Assembly: GCF_902859805.1 (NCBI RefSeq)
Contig: NZ_CADIKC010000007.1
Location: 62,001 to 126,000 of the forward strand
Origin: Paraburkholderia sediminicola
GTDB taxonomy: Bacteria; Pseudomonadota; Gammaproteobacteria; Burkholderiales; Burkholderiaceae
DNA: 64,000 nt
Reading direction: 5' to 3'
Part shown: positions 7,947 to 16,857 of the stretch, one piece after another
Layout of the letters: each line of letters opens with the position of its first letter
How positions within the stretch are numbered: position 1 is the first letter of the stretch
Position numbers and translations under genes: made by a program
Notes under the pieces: generated by a model
What the model saw: the letters and a program-made list of their open reading frames with translations, nothing else
What the model was told of the DNA's origin: nothing
Database searches by the model: none

Positions 7947-9824
7947 ATGAAAAGATTCAAAGCCCGATGGCTTTCGTTCAGTGCGTTTGCGTTCGACTTG
8001 TTTGCGGTGGCTCTGGCCTGGATGCTGGCCTATGTGATCCGTTTCAACGGGCCTGTGCCCGCTCCGTTCTGGTCGAGCGGACTCCATGCACTGGTATGGG
8101 TGTTGGTGATCTACGCCGTGATGTTCCGCAGCTACGGGCTGTATCGGGGCATGTGGGTCTTTGCCAGCCTGCCCGACCTCGTGAGAATCGCCAAGGCGAT
8201 TGGGGTCGGTGCGGTGGTGGTCGTCATTGGCTCGGCACTGTTGCAGCCGGCCCCGGTCGTGCCGCGCTCTGTCCTGATCGTTTCGCCCATGCTGCTGTTC
8301 CTCTCGATGGGCGGCTCGCGCGCGTTGTATCGCGCTGCGAAGGAGTTCTATCGCTACGGCGGCCTCGTGGGGCAGGGCAAGCCTGTGTTGGTGCTCGGTG
8401 CGGGTAACGCCGGCGCAAATCTGGTGCGGGAGCTGAAACGTTCCGGCGAATGGCGCCTCGCCGGTCTGCTGGACGACGACCCGATCAAACAGGGCCGCGA
8501 AATCTACGGCTACCGTGTGCTTGGCGCTATCAGCGATCTGCACAAGATCACGGCCGAAATGAAGGTCGAGCACGTCATCATTGCGGTGCCTTCGGCTTCG
8601 GTAGAGGCACATCGCCGAATTGCCACGCTGTGCGTGCGCGCGGGCGTACGCGCGATGACGCTGCCGGCGCTCACGCCGCTTACCCAAGGCCAGGCTTTCC
8701 TGTCGCGCGTGCGGCAGATCGATCTCGAAGACTTGCTTGGCCGCGATCCGGTCACGATCGACACGCAGCACGTGGAAGCGTTGCTTAAAAACCGTGTCGT
8801 GATGGTGACCGGCGCGGGCGGCTCGATCGGCTCTGAACTGTGCCGGCAAATCCTGCGCTTCGGGCCAGTCCAACTGGTGGCGTTCGACGTCTCCGAGTTC
8901 TCGATCTACCGCCTCAACGAGGAACTGCGCGATAAATATCCCGAAGTGTCGGTAGTGCCGATCATCGGCGACGCGAAGGATTCGTTGCTTCTCGATCAGG
9001 TGATGGGGCGTTATTGCCCGCATATCGTCTTTCACGCTGCGGCCTACAAGCATGTGCCGCTAATGGAAGAGGTGAACACCTGGCAGGCGGTGCGCAACAA
9101 CGTGCTCGGCACGTATCGCGTGGGGCGCGCGGCGATTCGCCACGACGTGGCCCATTTCGTTTTGATTTCCACCGACAAGGCCGTCAACCCGACCAACGTC
9201 ATGGGCGCGAGCAAGCGTCTTGCGGAAATGGCGTGTTCAGCGTTGCAGCAGGGCGCAAAACGCACGCAGTTTGAAACCGTTCGATTCGGTAATGTGCTCG
9301 GCAGTGCCGGCAGTGTGATCCCGAAGTTTCAGGAGCAGATTGCGCGCGGCGGCCCGGTGACGGTTACGCACCCGGAAATCACGCGCTTTTTCATGACGAT
9401 TCCGGAGGCGTCGCAACTGGTGCTGCAGGCGTCGAGCATGGGGCATGGCGGTGAAATCTTCATTCTCGACATGGGCAAGCCGGTGCGGATCGCCGACCTC
9501 GCGCATGATCTGATTCGTCTTTATGGCTTTACGGAAGAGCAGATTCGTGTGGTCTTCACCGGTCTGCGCCCTGGCGAAAAGCTGTACGAAGAACTGTTGG
9601 CGGATGACGAAACCACTACCCGTACGCCGCATCCGAAGTTGCGTATCGCGCGGGCGCGTGAGGTGCCGGACAGCTTCATCGACAACCTTCTGCCGTGGCT
9701 GATGCAGCATCGCGTGCCGAGCGACGACGAGGTTCGCCGCGACCTGCGCCGCTGGGTGCCGGAGTATCAACCGGGCACTTCGCCGGCGTTGCGTAGTGTC
9801 GGATCGGCTACGCGGGCGTCCTAG
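7947..9824 (+). CDS. wbpM: Membrane-bound nucleotide-sugar 4,6-dehydratase (WbpM/WbiI type)
   Basis: A 625-residue protein with about four N-terminal membrane helices, a middle nucleotide-binding-like domain (LVLGAGNAGANLVREL) and a C-terminal SDR dehydratase domain. The latter has TGAGGSIG at 288-295 and the SMK-type catalytic set S408, M419 and K423 (STDKAVNP, NVMGASK). Met in place of the usual Tyr is the hallmark of WbpM-class UDP-GlcNAc 4,6-dehydratases. The ATG at 7947 is preferred to a TTG at 7932 because GAGG lies 9 bases upstream. The product, a 4-keto-6-deoxy sugar, would be processed by the epimerase/reductase two genes upstream. Confidence 0.92.
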   Translation: MKRFKARWLSFSAFAFDLFAVALAWMLAYVIRFNGPVPAPFWSSGLHALVWVLVIYAVMFRSYGLYRGMWVFASLPDLVRIAKAIGVGAVVVVIGSALLQPAPVVPRSVLIVSPMLLFLSMGGSRALYRAAKEFYRYGGLVGQGKPVLVLGAGNAGANLVRELKRSGEWRLAGLLDDDPIKQGREIYGYRVLGAISDLHKITAEMKVEHVIIAVPSASVEAHRRIATLCVRAGVRAMTLPALTPLTQGQAFLSRVRQIDLEDLLGRDPVTIDTQHVEALLKNRVVMVTGAGGSIGSELCRQILRFGPVQLVAFDVSEFSIYRLNEELRDKYPEVSVVPIIGDAKDSLLLDQVMGRYCPHIVFHAAAYKHVPLMEEVNTWQAVRNNVLGTYRVGRAAIRHDVAHFVLISTDKAVNPTNVMGASKRLAEMACSALQQGAKRTQFETVRFGNVLGSAGSVIPKFQEQIARGGPVTVTHPEITRFFMTIPEASQLVLQASSMGHGGEIFILDMGKPVRIADLAHDLIRLYGFTEEQIRVVFTGLRPGEKLYEELLADDETTTRTPHPKLRIARAREVPDSFIDNLLPWLMQHRVPSDDEVRRDLRRWVPEYQPGTSPALRSVGSATRAS

Positions 9825-9860
9825 AAGTCTCGCAGCCAGGTCCCGCTGCAGTCGTGCATA

Positions 9861-9886
9861 GAAAAAGGCGCCTTGGCGCCTTTTTC
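9861..9886. terminator. Strong bidirectional intrinsic terminator
   Basis: A perfect 12-base stem (GAAAAAGGCGCC paired with GGCGCCTTTTTC) with a tight loop and T-runs on both strands. It lies between the convergent wbpM and WecA-like genes and should stop both transcripts. Confidence 0.85.
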
Positions 9887-9896
9887 TGTTTTTCTA

Positions 9897-10997
9897 TTAC
9901 CGCTTGCCCTTCCTCACCACCATCCACCTTGGCGATTTGAATCGCACGATGCTCATATAGAGCCAAACGTACGTCGCCGCAAACACCACCACGAAGCAGA
10001 AAAGATGCAGCGTATGCCGCCAGAACAACGTTGCCGGTACGACTGCGATCAGACATAGCAACCACAGGTACGGCGACGTCAGCGAGTTCCGCCGCGTCAG
10101 TTCGCGAGCGGTACGCGTGCCCACCGCCCAGCGCATCAACCGCTTATAAACCAGCATATGCAGATGCACGCCGTCGGGAATCCCCGGGGACATCCCACGA
10201 ATAAACTTCTTCCGGTAGATCGAGAAGCACGTTTCGAAGATCGGGTACATGAAAAGCAGCACCGGATACCACGCCGACACATCGCGATTGCGCATCACCA
10301 GCATGATCGACAGCTCGGCGAGCATGAAGCCGATGAAATACGCGCCGCCGTCGCCGAGGAAGATCAACCCCGCCGGGAAATTCCAGATGAAGAAGCCGAG
10401 CACCGCGCCCATCATCATGAACGACGCCGACAGCACGATCGGATCGGACACCTGGAACGCCACATAAGCGAGCGAAGCGAACATCATGAACGCGACCATC
10501 GAAGCGAGGCCGTTGAAGCCGTCGATGATATTGATCGCGTTGGCGAGCGCTGCGACGGCCAGCACGGTGACCGCGCAGGAGATCACCGCATACGAGAGCA
10601 GAAAGTCGAGCGGCGGCACGCTGATGCGCGTCACGGCGATATTCAGCAGGAAGTAGGCGAGGGCGGCGGCTGCCATCGTGCACACGAGCCGCGCGAGCGG
10701 CGAGACTCGCTTGGTCAGGTCCTCGACCAATCCTGAACCGAACGCCGGCATGCCGCACGCGATCAGCCCCAGGATGCCGCCCGACACAGCGGGATACGCA
10801 TGATGCAACTGCACGGCGGACACGATCAGTCCGACCAGAATCCCGGCCCCGCCGATGCGCGGCACCGGGCGCACATGAAATTTCTGCACGCCGGCCAGAT
10901 CGGTGTCGGTCGAGAATTTTTCATGCAAATGCGCATAGCGCACGATCAACAGCGTGATCAGCAGTGAAACGAGAAAGCCGAGCGCAAAACTAAGCAT
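9897..10997 (-). CDS. Second WecA/MraY-family sugar-phosphate transferase
   Basis: The 366-residue protein has about ten membrane segments and the family signatures VRPVPRIGGAGI near the N-terminus, ALANAINIIDGFNGLASM in the middle and FPAGLIFLGDGGAYFIGF further on. The open frame extends upstream to 11267, but that part lacks hydrophobic family sequence. ATG at 10997 starts directly at the first membrane helix. It should act on undecaprenyl phosphate like the wbpL-type protein at 6913, but the two are clearly divergent in sequence. It may initiate a different glycan, such as a common antigen or exopolysaccharide. The sugar donor is unknown. Confidence 0.85.
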   Translation of the reverse strand: MLSFALGFLVSLLITLLIVRYAHLHEKFSTDTDLAGVQKFHVRPVPRIGGAGILVGLIVSAVQLHHAYPAVSGGILGLIACGMPAFGSGLVEDLTKRVSPLARLVCTMAAAALAYFLLNIAVTRISVPPLDFLLSYAVISCAVTVLAVAALANAINIIDGFNGLASMVAFMMFASLAYVAFQVSDPIVLSASFMMMGAVLGFFIWNFPAGLIFLGDGGAYFIGFMLAELSIMLVMRNRDVSAWYPVLLFMYPIFETCFSIYRKKFIRGMSPGIPDGVHLHMLVYKRLMRWAVGTRTARELTRRNSLTSPYLWLLCLIAVVPATLFWRHTLHLFCFVVVFAATYVWLYMSIVRFKSPRWMVVRKGKR

Positions 10998-11266
10998 GAA
11001 AGTGGGCCTGAGCGAAGACGCCGAATTATACAAACGAAACGCACGGCGCCCAGAAAAGCAGCGCTTGCGCCAAGTGCGTGAGAAATCCCAGATAGTGAAG
11101 CTTTGACTGCCCGCAAAGCCACGCCTGTCATGGATTCCACCTATGCAGGGAGGTCTCGCGAGGGCCGTTAACTTGGATGCGGTGAAGTGTAGGTTGCCGG
11201 CGAAAAAGACGATCGCCGACGCAACACGGGGTTCGCCGCCGATCAATGAGACGTTCCGGAGAACCA

Positions 11267-12820
11267 ATGCTTAACAACATCACCATTCGTGGCGGCCTGA
11301 CGCTAGTGATCAGCGTGTTCGTCGTTTTCCTGCTGACCGTGATCGGCGTCGGCTACGGCGCGCTCAAACTCGCGAATAGCAGCCTCGACGAAACCCAGCA
11401 CAGCGCGGCGGCACTGTCGCATCTGAAGGCGAGCTCCGAGAAGCTGCTGCAAGTGCAGCTCGCGCTCGGCTCCTATCAGACGCTATTCAGCGTCGGCAAG
11501 CAGACGGACGACCTGTTGCCGGCCGCGCATAAGGTGCTGGTCGAGTCGAACAAGGACTTCGCCAATTACATGGAGGGCCCGTTCGCTAGCGAAGACGAAA
11601 AGAAGCTCGCGCAGAACGTCGAGCAGGCGCGCAGCGCGCTCGTCGATAAGGCGATCGAGCCGGAGTTCAAGGCGCTCAACGACTTCGACTTCAATACCTT
11701 CCGCAACATCCAGGGTGAAACGGCGAACGCCTTCTACGCGACCTATTCGAAGGCTATCGACACGCTGCAGCGCCTGCAGACGGACAGCCAGCGCAAGCAG
11801 GCCGAGACGGGAGCCCAGCGGTTCCAGCTTGCGACGCTGCTGTTCGCGGGGATTGGCGCGATTTCTATTGTGATCGGTGTGATGGCGCGGGTTGGTTTGT
11901 CGGCGGCGGTGATCAAACCGGTCAATGCGACCATTAAACACTTTGAGCGCATTGCCGCGGGCGATCTGACGATCGCCATCAAAAGCAAGTCGCGCAACGA
12001 GATGGGTCAACTACTCGGCGCATTGACGAAGATGCGCGACGGTCTCGTCGAGACGGTGGCAAAGGTGCGCGGCAGTACGACGGCGATTACGCAAGGCGCC
12101 AACGAGATCGCGTCGGGCAACGCCGACCTGTCGTCGCGGACCGAGCAGCAGGCAGCGGCACTTCAACAAACCGCGGCGAGCATGGAGCAGTTGTCGGCGA
12201 CGGTGAAGCAGAACGCGGATAACGCCAAGCAGGCAAACCGGTTGGCGCAGGGCGCGTTAGACACGGTAACGCGTGGTGGCGCCGTGGTGTCGCGTGTCAC
12301 TGAGACGATGGATGGGATCAGCGCATCGTCGCGGAAGGTGGCTGAGATCATCGGCATGATCGAGGGGATCGCGTTTCAGACCAACATCCTCGCCTTGAAC
12401 GCGGCCGTCGAGGCAGCACGTGCGGGCGAGCAGGGGCGCGGTTTCGCGGTGGTGGCCTCGGAAGTGCGTAGCCTCGCGCAGCGCTCCGGCTCGGCGGCGA
12501 AGGAAATCAAGGAGTTGATTGGCGAATCGGCCGCCAAGGTTGAACAGGGGGCATCGCTCGTGTCCGACGCACAGAAGACGATTCACGAAGCCATGGACGC
12601 GGTTCAGCGCGTGACCGGCGTCATGAACGAGATCGAGGCTTCCGCGCATGAACAGAGCGACGGTATCGAACAGGTCAACAAGGCCATCACACAGATCGAC
12701 GAGGTGACGCAACATAATGCGGCGCTTGTGGAGGAGGCCGCTGCCGCAGCAAAGTCGCTCGAAGAGCAGGTCATCATCCTGAAGGATGCCGTTGCGGTGT
12801 TCCATCTTGATGAGGCTTGA
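11267..12820 (+). CDS. Methyl-accepting chemotaxis protein
   Basis: A 517-residue chemoreceptor with a first membrane helix near residues 10-32, a periplasmic four-helix-type sensor up to about 185, and a second helix near 188-208. A HAMP linker (VIKPVNATIKHFERIAAGDL) and the long cytoplasmic signalling coil follow. The conserved hairpin tip, IGMIEGIAFQTNILALNAAV, lies near 360-380 and is the CheA/CheW contact. The C-terminus ends VFHLDEA, without the NWETF pentapeptide that tethers CheR in some receptors. The ATG at 11267 is chosen because GGAG ends 5 bases before it; an in-frame ATG at 11246 lacks this. The ligand cannot be predicted. Confidence 0.93.
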   Translation: MLNNITIRGGLTLVISVFVVFLLTVIGVGYGALKLANSSLDETQHSAAALSHLKASSEKLLQVQLALGSYQTLFSVGKQTDDLLPAAHKVLVESNKDFANYMEGPFASEDEKKLAQNVEQARSALVDKAIEPEFKALNDFDFNTFRNIQGETANAFYATYSKAIDTLQRLQTDSQRKQAETGAQRFQLATLLFAGIGAISIVIGVMARVGLSAAVIKPVNATIKHFERIAAGDLTIAIKSKSRNEMGQLLGALTKMRDGLVETVAKVRGSTTAITQGANEIASGNADLSSRTEQQAAALQQTAASMEQLSATVKQNADNAKQANRLAQGALDTVTRGGAVVSRVTETMDGISASSRKVAEIIGMIEGIAFQTNILALNAAVEAARAGEQGRGFAVVASEVRSLAQRSGSAAKEIKELIGESAAKVEQGASLVSDAQKTIHEAMDAVQRVTGVMNEIEASAHEQSDGIEQVNKAITQIDEVTQHNAALVEEAAAAAKSLEEQVIILKDAVAVFHLDEA

Positions 12821-12961
12821 TAAGGCGGTCTAATTTACAATCCTGTCTTTCCATAACCGTTTTCGCTTGCCGCTGATTTCGCGAGGCTATTCGAAGAGTT
12901 GCGTAGCCCGAACGACGTCGAAGACAGCACCGCATTCGAATAACATGAAAACAGGTGCGCC

Positions 12962-14500
12962 GTGCTCAAGGGGTGGGTGGCTTTTGTCGTCTCAGCGATT
13001 TGCGTGGCGCTGTTTATCATCGTGTTCGGGCAAACTTTTTCGTCCGTCCAGCTTCACGAAACCGGGGATTTTGCGGCGAATTCCCTGCTGGTGCTTCAGG
13101 CCAAGCAATTCAGCCTGTTAGTCGGCAATTATTCTCGGATCGGATTCAACCATCCGGGCCCCGCGTTCCTTTACGTACTCGCAGCCGGCGAGGCCGCATT
13201 TTTTGATCTGACGCGCTGGGTTACTTCGCCGTTCTCCGGGCAGATTTATGCGGTCGCGTTGCTTTCCGGATTCTGGATCGCATCGATCGGTGTGCTTTTG
13301 CGCAGAATGCAAGGGTCGATGCCGGCTGCCGTGACCACCACGGCTCTATTTGTCGGTGTCACCGCGTATATCAACTATCAGGCGTTCGCGGGCACCTGGT
13401 TCCCGCATCTTTACTACTTCGCCTTTGCCGCCTTTACGGTAGCCCTTGCTGCTTTGATCATGGGGCGCAGAGACGGGCTCCTGCTGCTTGCAGTCAGCCT
13501 GGGGTTCCTTTTGAATGGCCATGCGTCGTTCTTCGGCATAGCTGCAATCATGCTCGCGTGTGCGGTCGTGGCGAATACATGGCTTTATGCCCGGTCCCGG
13601 AACACGCGGAGCAATTGGCTATTGAGTCGTGACTATCTCGTGGGGAATTTTCGGGCGATTGCGATCGCGGTGGGGATTGCGGCACTGTTTCTTGTCCCGC
13701 TCGCGATCCAGACGATTCTTCATTTTCCTGGACCGGTCGCTGAATATGCCGCTTTTGGCCGTGCCCATCACGCAAACCATCTCGGCGACGCGATACGTTT
13801 CGTTGGTCTGTTCTGGAGTAACGGCCTCTTTGGGATTCTGTTCGGCGCCGCCGCCTGTGCCGTCCTCGCGACCAATGATTCGAGGCGGGAGAATGAAGAC
13901 CGCATTGGATCGGAGCGAGCAATCGTACTGTCATTGGCGAGCGCGACGGTTGGCTTTCTTTTTTATTCCGTTTTCGGCGTCGACAATTTTTCGTTCATCT
14001 ACGTCGGGATTTTCTACTACGCGGTGCCGGCGCTTGCACTGACATTGCTATTGAAGCGCGTTTTCGACAACGTGACGGCCGCGCCTCTCCGTGTGACGGT
14101 GGCCGTCTGTGTCGCCGTGGCTGTTTTCGCCGGTGTTCGTATTCATCAGCCGCCTGAATACGTTTCTCAATACAACGACCCGCAGATTCCGGCCGTCTAC
14201 GCGGCGATCAAGCAACTTGGAGCCGATGGCCTTGTGTTCGATCTCGACGGTTCTGCGAACTGGGAGCATCTCTGGGCTACCGTGGTGGGCACGCAGGTTT
14301 ATGCGCTGCGTCAGGGAAGCAGGCCGTTTTGCATCGCGCAGAACTGGCAGCTTGTCTTCTCTCAATCGGCGCGTTGCACGGAGGCGCAAATCAGCGCCGC
14401 TCATGGACGCTATCTTGTTTCAGCGGTGCCGAAAGGGGGGCTGGTCAGTGCGGCCAATGTCGCGGGTTTGTATTTTTATCCGCAAGGGGCCGTGAAGTAA
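12962..14500 (+). CDS. Unassigned polytopic membrane protein, GT-C glycosyltransferase-like
   Basis: A 512-residue protein starting at GTG with about 10-12 hydrophobic helices and a soluble C-terminal part of roughly 130 residues containing three cysteines. The first loop has an acidic ETGDFAANS segment followed by NHPGPAFLYVLA, reminiscent of GT-C enzymes that use lipid-linked sugars, where a catalytic Asp or Glu sits in the first extracytoplasmic loop. No specific family is recognised. It stands alone between a chemoreceptor and the convergent galE gene, close to polysaccharide genes, so a role in surface glycan or protein glycosylation is possible but unproven. Confidence 0.7.
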   Translation: MLKGWVAFVVSAICVALFIIVFGQTFSSVQLHETGDFAANSLLVLQAKQFSLLVGNYSRIGFNHPGPAFLYVLAAGEAAFFDLTRWVTSPFSGQIYAVALLSGFWIASIGVLLRRMQGSMPAAVTTTALFVGVTAYINYQAFAGTWFPHLYYFAFAAFTVALAALIMGRRDGLLLLAVSLGFLLNGHASFFGIAAIMLACAVVANTWLYARSRNTRSNWLLSRDYLVGNFRAIAIAVGIAALFLVPLAIQTILHFPGPVAEYAAFGRAHHANHLGDAIRFVGLFWSNGLFGILFGAAACAVLATNDSRRENEDRIGSERAIVLSLASATVGFLFYSVFGVDNFSFIYVGIFYYAVPALALTLLLKRVFDNVTAAPLRVTVAVCVAVAVFAGVRIHQPPEYVSQYNDPQIPAVYAAIKQLGADGLVFDLDGSANWEHLWATVVGTQVYALRQGSRPFCIAQNWQLVFSQSARCTEAQISAAHGRYLVSAVPKGGLVSAANVAGLYFYPQGAVK

Positions 14501-14545
14501 GCGAATCGCTGCTTGGGTGAGGGTGCTGCTGTCGAATTTCAACGA

Positions 14546-14587
14546 CTTCTGCGTGCGCAAAAACACAAGCGCACGCACACGCAGAAG
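14546..14587. terminator. Hairpin between convergent genes, possible terminator
   Basis: CTTCTGCGTG at 14546-14555 pairs with CACGCAGAAG at 14578-14587. An inner alternative stem GCGTGCGC/GCGCACGC surrounds an A-rich loop. It lies between the ends of the membrane-protein gene and galE. There is no clear T-run, so termination is only likely by position. Confidence 0.4.
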
Positions 14588-14606
14588 CACAGACAGATAT
14601 CCGGGG

Positions 14607-15635
14607 TTACGCCTGCGCAAACCCCTGCGGATTCGCCGACTGCCACCGCCAGTGATCCGCACACATCCTCTCGATCCCGAACTCAGCGCGCCACCCGAGT
14701 ACATTCAACGCCGCCGCCGGATCCGCAAAACACGAGGCCACATCACCTGGCCGCCGCGCCACGATTTCATAAGGCACGGGGCGCCCCGAAGCCTTCTCGA
14801 ACGCTTTGACGACGTCGATCACGCTATACCCCTGGCCCGTCCCAAGATTCACCACCAGACTGGCATCGCGCTTAACCAGTGCATCCAGTGCCGCCAGATG
14901 CCCGCGTGCCAGGTCCACAACGTGGATGTAGTCCCGCACGCCGGTGCCATCCGGTGTCTCATAGTCGCCACCGAACACTCGCAGCTTTTCCAGCTTGCCG
15001 ACCGCTACCTGCGCCACATAAGGCATCAGGTTATTCGGAATACCGGCGGGATCTTCGCCAATCAACCCGCTCTCATGCGCGCCAACCGGATTGAAATAGC
15101 GCAGCGTCGCAATCCGCCAGGACGCATCCGCCACTTCCAGATCACGCAATACCTGTTCGGCAATCAGCTTCGACTGCCCATAAGGATTGGTTGCCGACAG
15201 CGGAAACGATTCATCGATCGGTGAGCTCTTCGGCACGCCATACACCGTTGCCGATGAGCTGAACACGAACTGCTTCACGTTGCGATCGCGCATCACGCCG
15301 AGCAGCGTCAGCAAACTGCCGACGTTATTGCTGTAGTACTCAATCGGCTTGGCGACCGACTCGCCCACCGCCTTCAGCGCGGCAAAGTGAATCGCGCCGG
15401 TGATCGGGTGTGCGTCGAAAATACGGTTGAGCGCCGCTTCATCTCGCGCGTCGGCCTCGTAGAAGCTCACGGCCTTGCCGGTGATTTTCTCCACGCGCCG
15501 CAGCGATTCGCGGTTGCTGTTCACGAGATTGTCGATTACCACGACGTCGTAACCGCCGTTGAGCAGTTCGACACATGTGTGCGAGCCGATAAATCCTGCA
15601 CCGCCCGTTACCAGAATCGTACCCTTCGTGGTCAT
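14607..15635 (-). CDS. galE: UDP-glucose 4-epimerase
   Basis: A 342-residue extended SDR enzyme with the NAD motif TGGAGFIGSH at residues 10-19, SSSATVYG, and the catalytic Y152-x3-K156 pair (NPYGQSK). It interconverts UDP-glucose and UDP-galactose (some family members also act on the N-acetyl forms), supplying Gal-type donors for LPS and exopolysaccharide. Length matches typical bacterial GalE. It is the last gene of a leftward operon with the flippase, GT2 and GT4 genes; only 12 bases separate it from the GT4 gene. Calling it GalE rather than a narrower paralogue rests on the strong overall match to the classical form. Confidence 0.93.
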   Translation of the reverse strand: MTTKGTILVTGGAGFIGSHTCVELLNGGYDVVVIDNLVNSNRESLRRVEKITGKAVSFYEADARDEAALNRIFDAHPITGAIHFAALKAVGESVAKPIEYYSNNVGSLLTLLGVMRDRNVKQFVFSSSATVYGVPKSSPIDESFPLSATNPYGQSKLIAEQVLRDLEVADASWRIATLRYFNPVGAHESGLIGEDPAGIPNNLMPYVAQVAVGKLEKLRVFGGDYETPDGTGVRDYIHVVDLARGHLAALDALVKRDASLVVNLGTGQGYSVIDVVKAFEKASGRPVPYEIVARRPGDVASCFADPAAALNVLGWRAEFGIERMCADHWRWQSANPQGFAQA

Positions 15636-15647
15636 GCTGTTGCTCCG

Positions 15648-16796
15648 TTAAAGTAAAACGCCCGTCATTTTCTGCACCAGGTCTTTATACGTTTCGACGA
15701 CCACGCGCTCGTCGAATTCTTCCGCGACTTTCTGTCGGCCGCGTTCAGCCATTGCACGGCGCTCGGCGCCGCTCATGTCGAGCATCTGCGCGAGCTTCTG
15801 CGCGAGACTCGCGGCATTGCGCACTTCGCACAGCAATCCATTGACGCCGTCCGCCACCACTTCACGGCAGCCGGGCACATCCGTCGTAACAATCGGCCGG
15901 CCCATTGCCGATGCTTCCATCAGCGTGCGCGGCACGCCTTCGCGATAGGAGGGCAGGACGACGCAGTCCGCATCGGCGATAAACGGCCGCACGTCGTGTG
16001 CCTCACCAAGATACTCGATGATGCCTTCCTGCTCCCACGCGGCCACTTCTTCGCGCGTGATCGCGCTCGGGTTGTCGACGCCAACCGGACCGAGCAATTG
16101 GAACCGCGCCTGAGGATAACGTTCACGCAAGCGCCGCGCGGCTTCGACATATTCGGCCACGCCCTTGTCCCACAAGAGCCGCCCGATCAGCACAAACTTG
16201 AATTCCGCCCGCTCCGGCAGCGGCGTGAAGGTGAATTGTTCGAGATCGACGCCTTCGCCATGCAGCAGACGCGCACGTTCAGGATGCACCAACAAATTCT
16301 GCTCGACAAACGCGGCCTGGTCGTCGCGATTCAGAAACCAGATTTCGCGCGGGAAGCGGAAGGCGAAACGGTACAGTTTTTTGGCGACTTGCGCAGCGCG
16401 GCTCTGCTGGATGAACACGTAACCGAGCCCGGTCGTCACCGCCACCGACTGCACGCCCGCCAGTTTTGCGGCGACCGAGCCGTAAATGTTCGGCTTGATC
16501 GTGTAGTGGAACACAACGTGCGGGCGGATGCTTCGATACAAACGATACAACGACAAAAGTGTGCGCAGGTCCTCGCGCGGACTGGTGCCTTTGGACGCCA
16601 CCGGCAATTCGATGCAGCGACAACCCATCGCGGTGAGCAGTTCGAACGTGCGGTCGCGCGGCGCGAGCACCGTCACGTCCACGCCGCGCCCAACCAGCAT
16701 GCGGATCAGTCCTTGCCGATAGGTATAGATTGCCCAGGCGGTGTTACAGACGAGTGTAATGCGCAGCGCGGGCGTCGATTTAAAGGCAGGCTTCAT
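15648..16796 (-). CDS. Family 4 glycosyltransferase, PglA/CapM-like
   Basis: The 382-residue GT-B enzyme opens with LRITLVCNTAWAIYTYRQGL, has VAVTTGLGYVF in the N-terminal domain, and KFVLIGRLLWDKGVAEY and PSYREGVPRTLMEASAMG in the C-terminal domain. The E-x7-E pair falls in the last segment. This layout resembles hexosaminyltransferases of the PglA/CapM group. The frame can be extended to a GTG at 16871 overlapping the upstream gene, but the added residues are a simple VIH repeat, so the ATG at 16796 beside the first beta-strand is preferred. Acceptor and donor are unknown. Confidence 0.85.
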   Translation of the reverse strand: MKPAFKSTPALRITLVCNTAWAIYTYRQGLIRMLVGRGVDVTVLAPRDRTFELLTAMGCRCIELPVASKGTSPREDLRTLLSLYRLYRSIRPHVVFHYTIKPNIYGSVAAKLAGVQSVAVTTGLGYVFIQQSRAAQVAKKLYRFAFRFPREIWFLNRDDQAAFVEQNLLVHPERARLLHGEGVDLEQFTFTPLPERAEFKFVLIGRLLWDKGVAEYVEAARRLRERYPQARFQLLGPVGVDNPSAITREEVAAWEQEGIIEYLGEAHDVRPFIADADCVVLPSYREGVPRTLMEASAMGRPIVTTDVPGCREVVADGVNGLLCEVRNAASLAQKLAQMLDMSGAERRAMAERGRQKVAEEFDERVVVETYKDLVQKMTGVLL

Positions 16797-16857
16797 GCGG
16801 GAACGGGCTCGACGGTGGATAACGGGGTGAATGACGGCATGAATGACGGCGTAGGAA

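Noticed and set aside
11200..11266. Flagellar sigma-28 promoter before the chemoreceptor
   Set aside because: GCCGATCA resembles the -10 element, but no TAAA-type -35 lies at the right distance.
10998..11267. N-terminal extension of the second WecA-like protein
   Set aside because: It lacks membrane or family sequence and occupies the divergent promoter region with the chemoreceptor gene.
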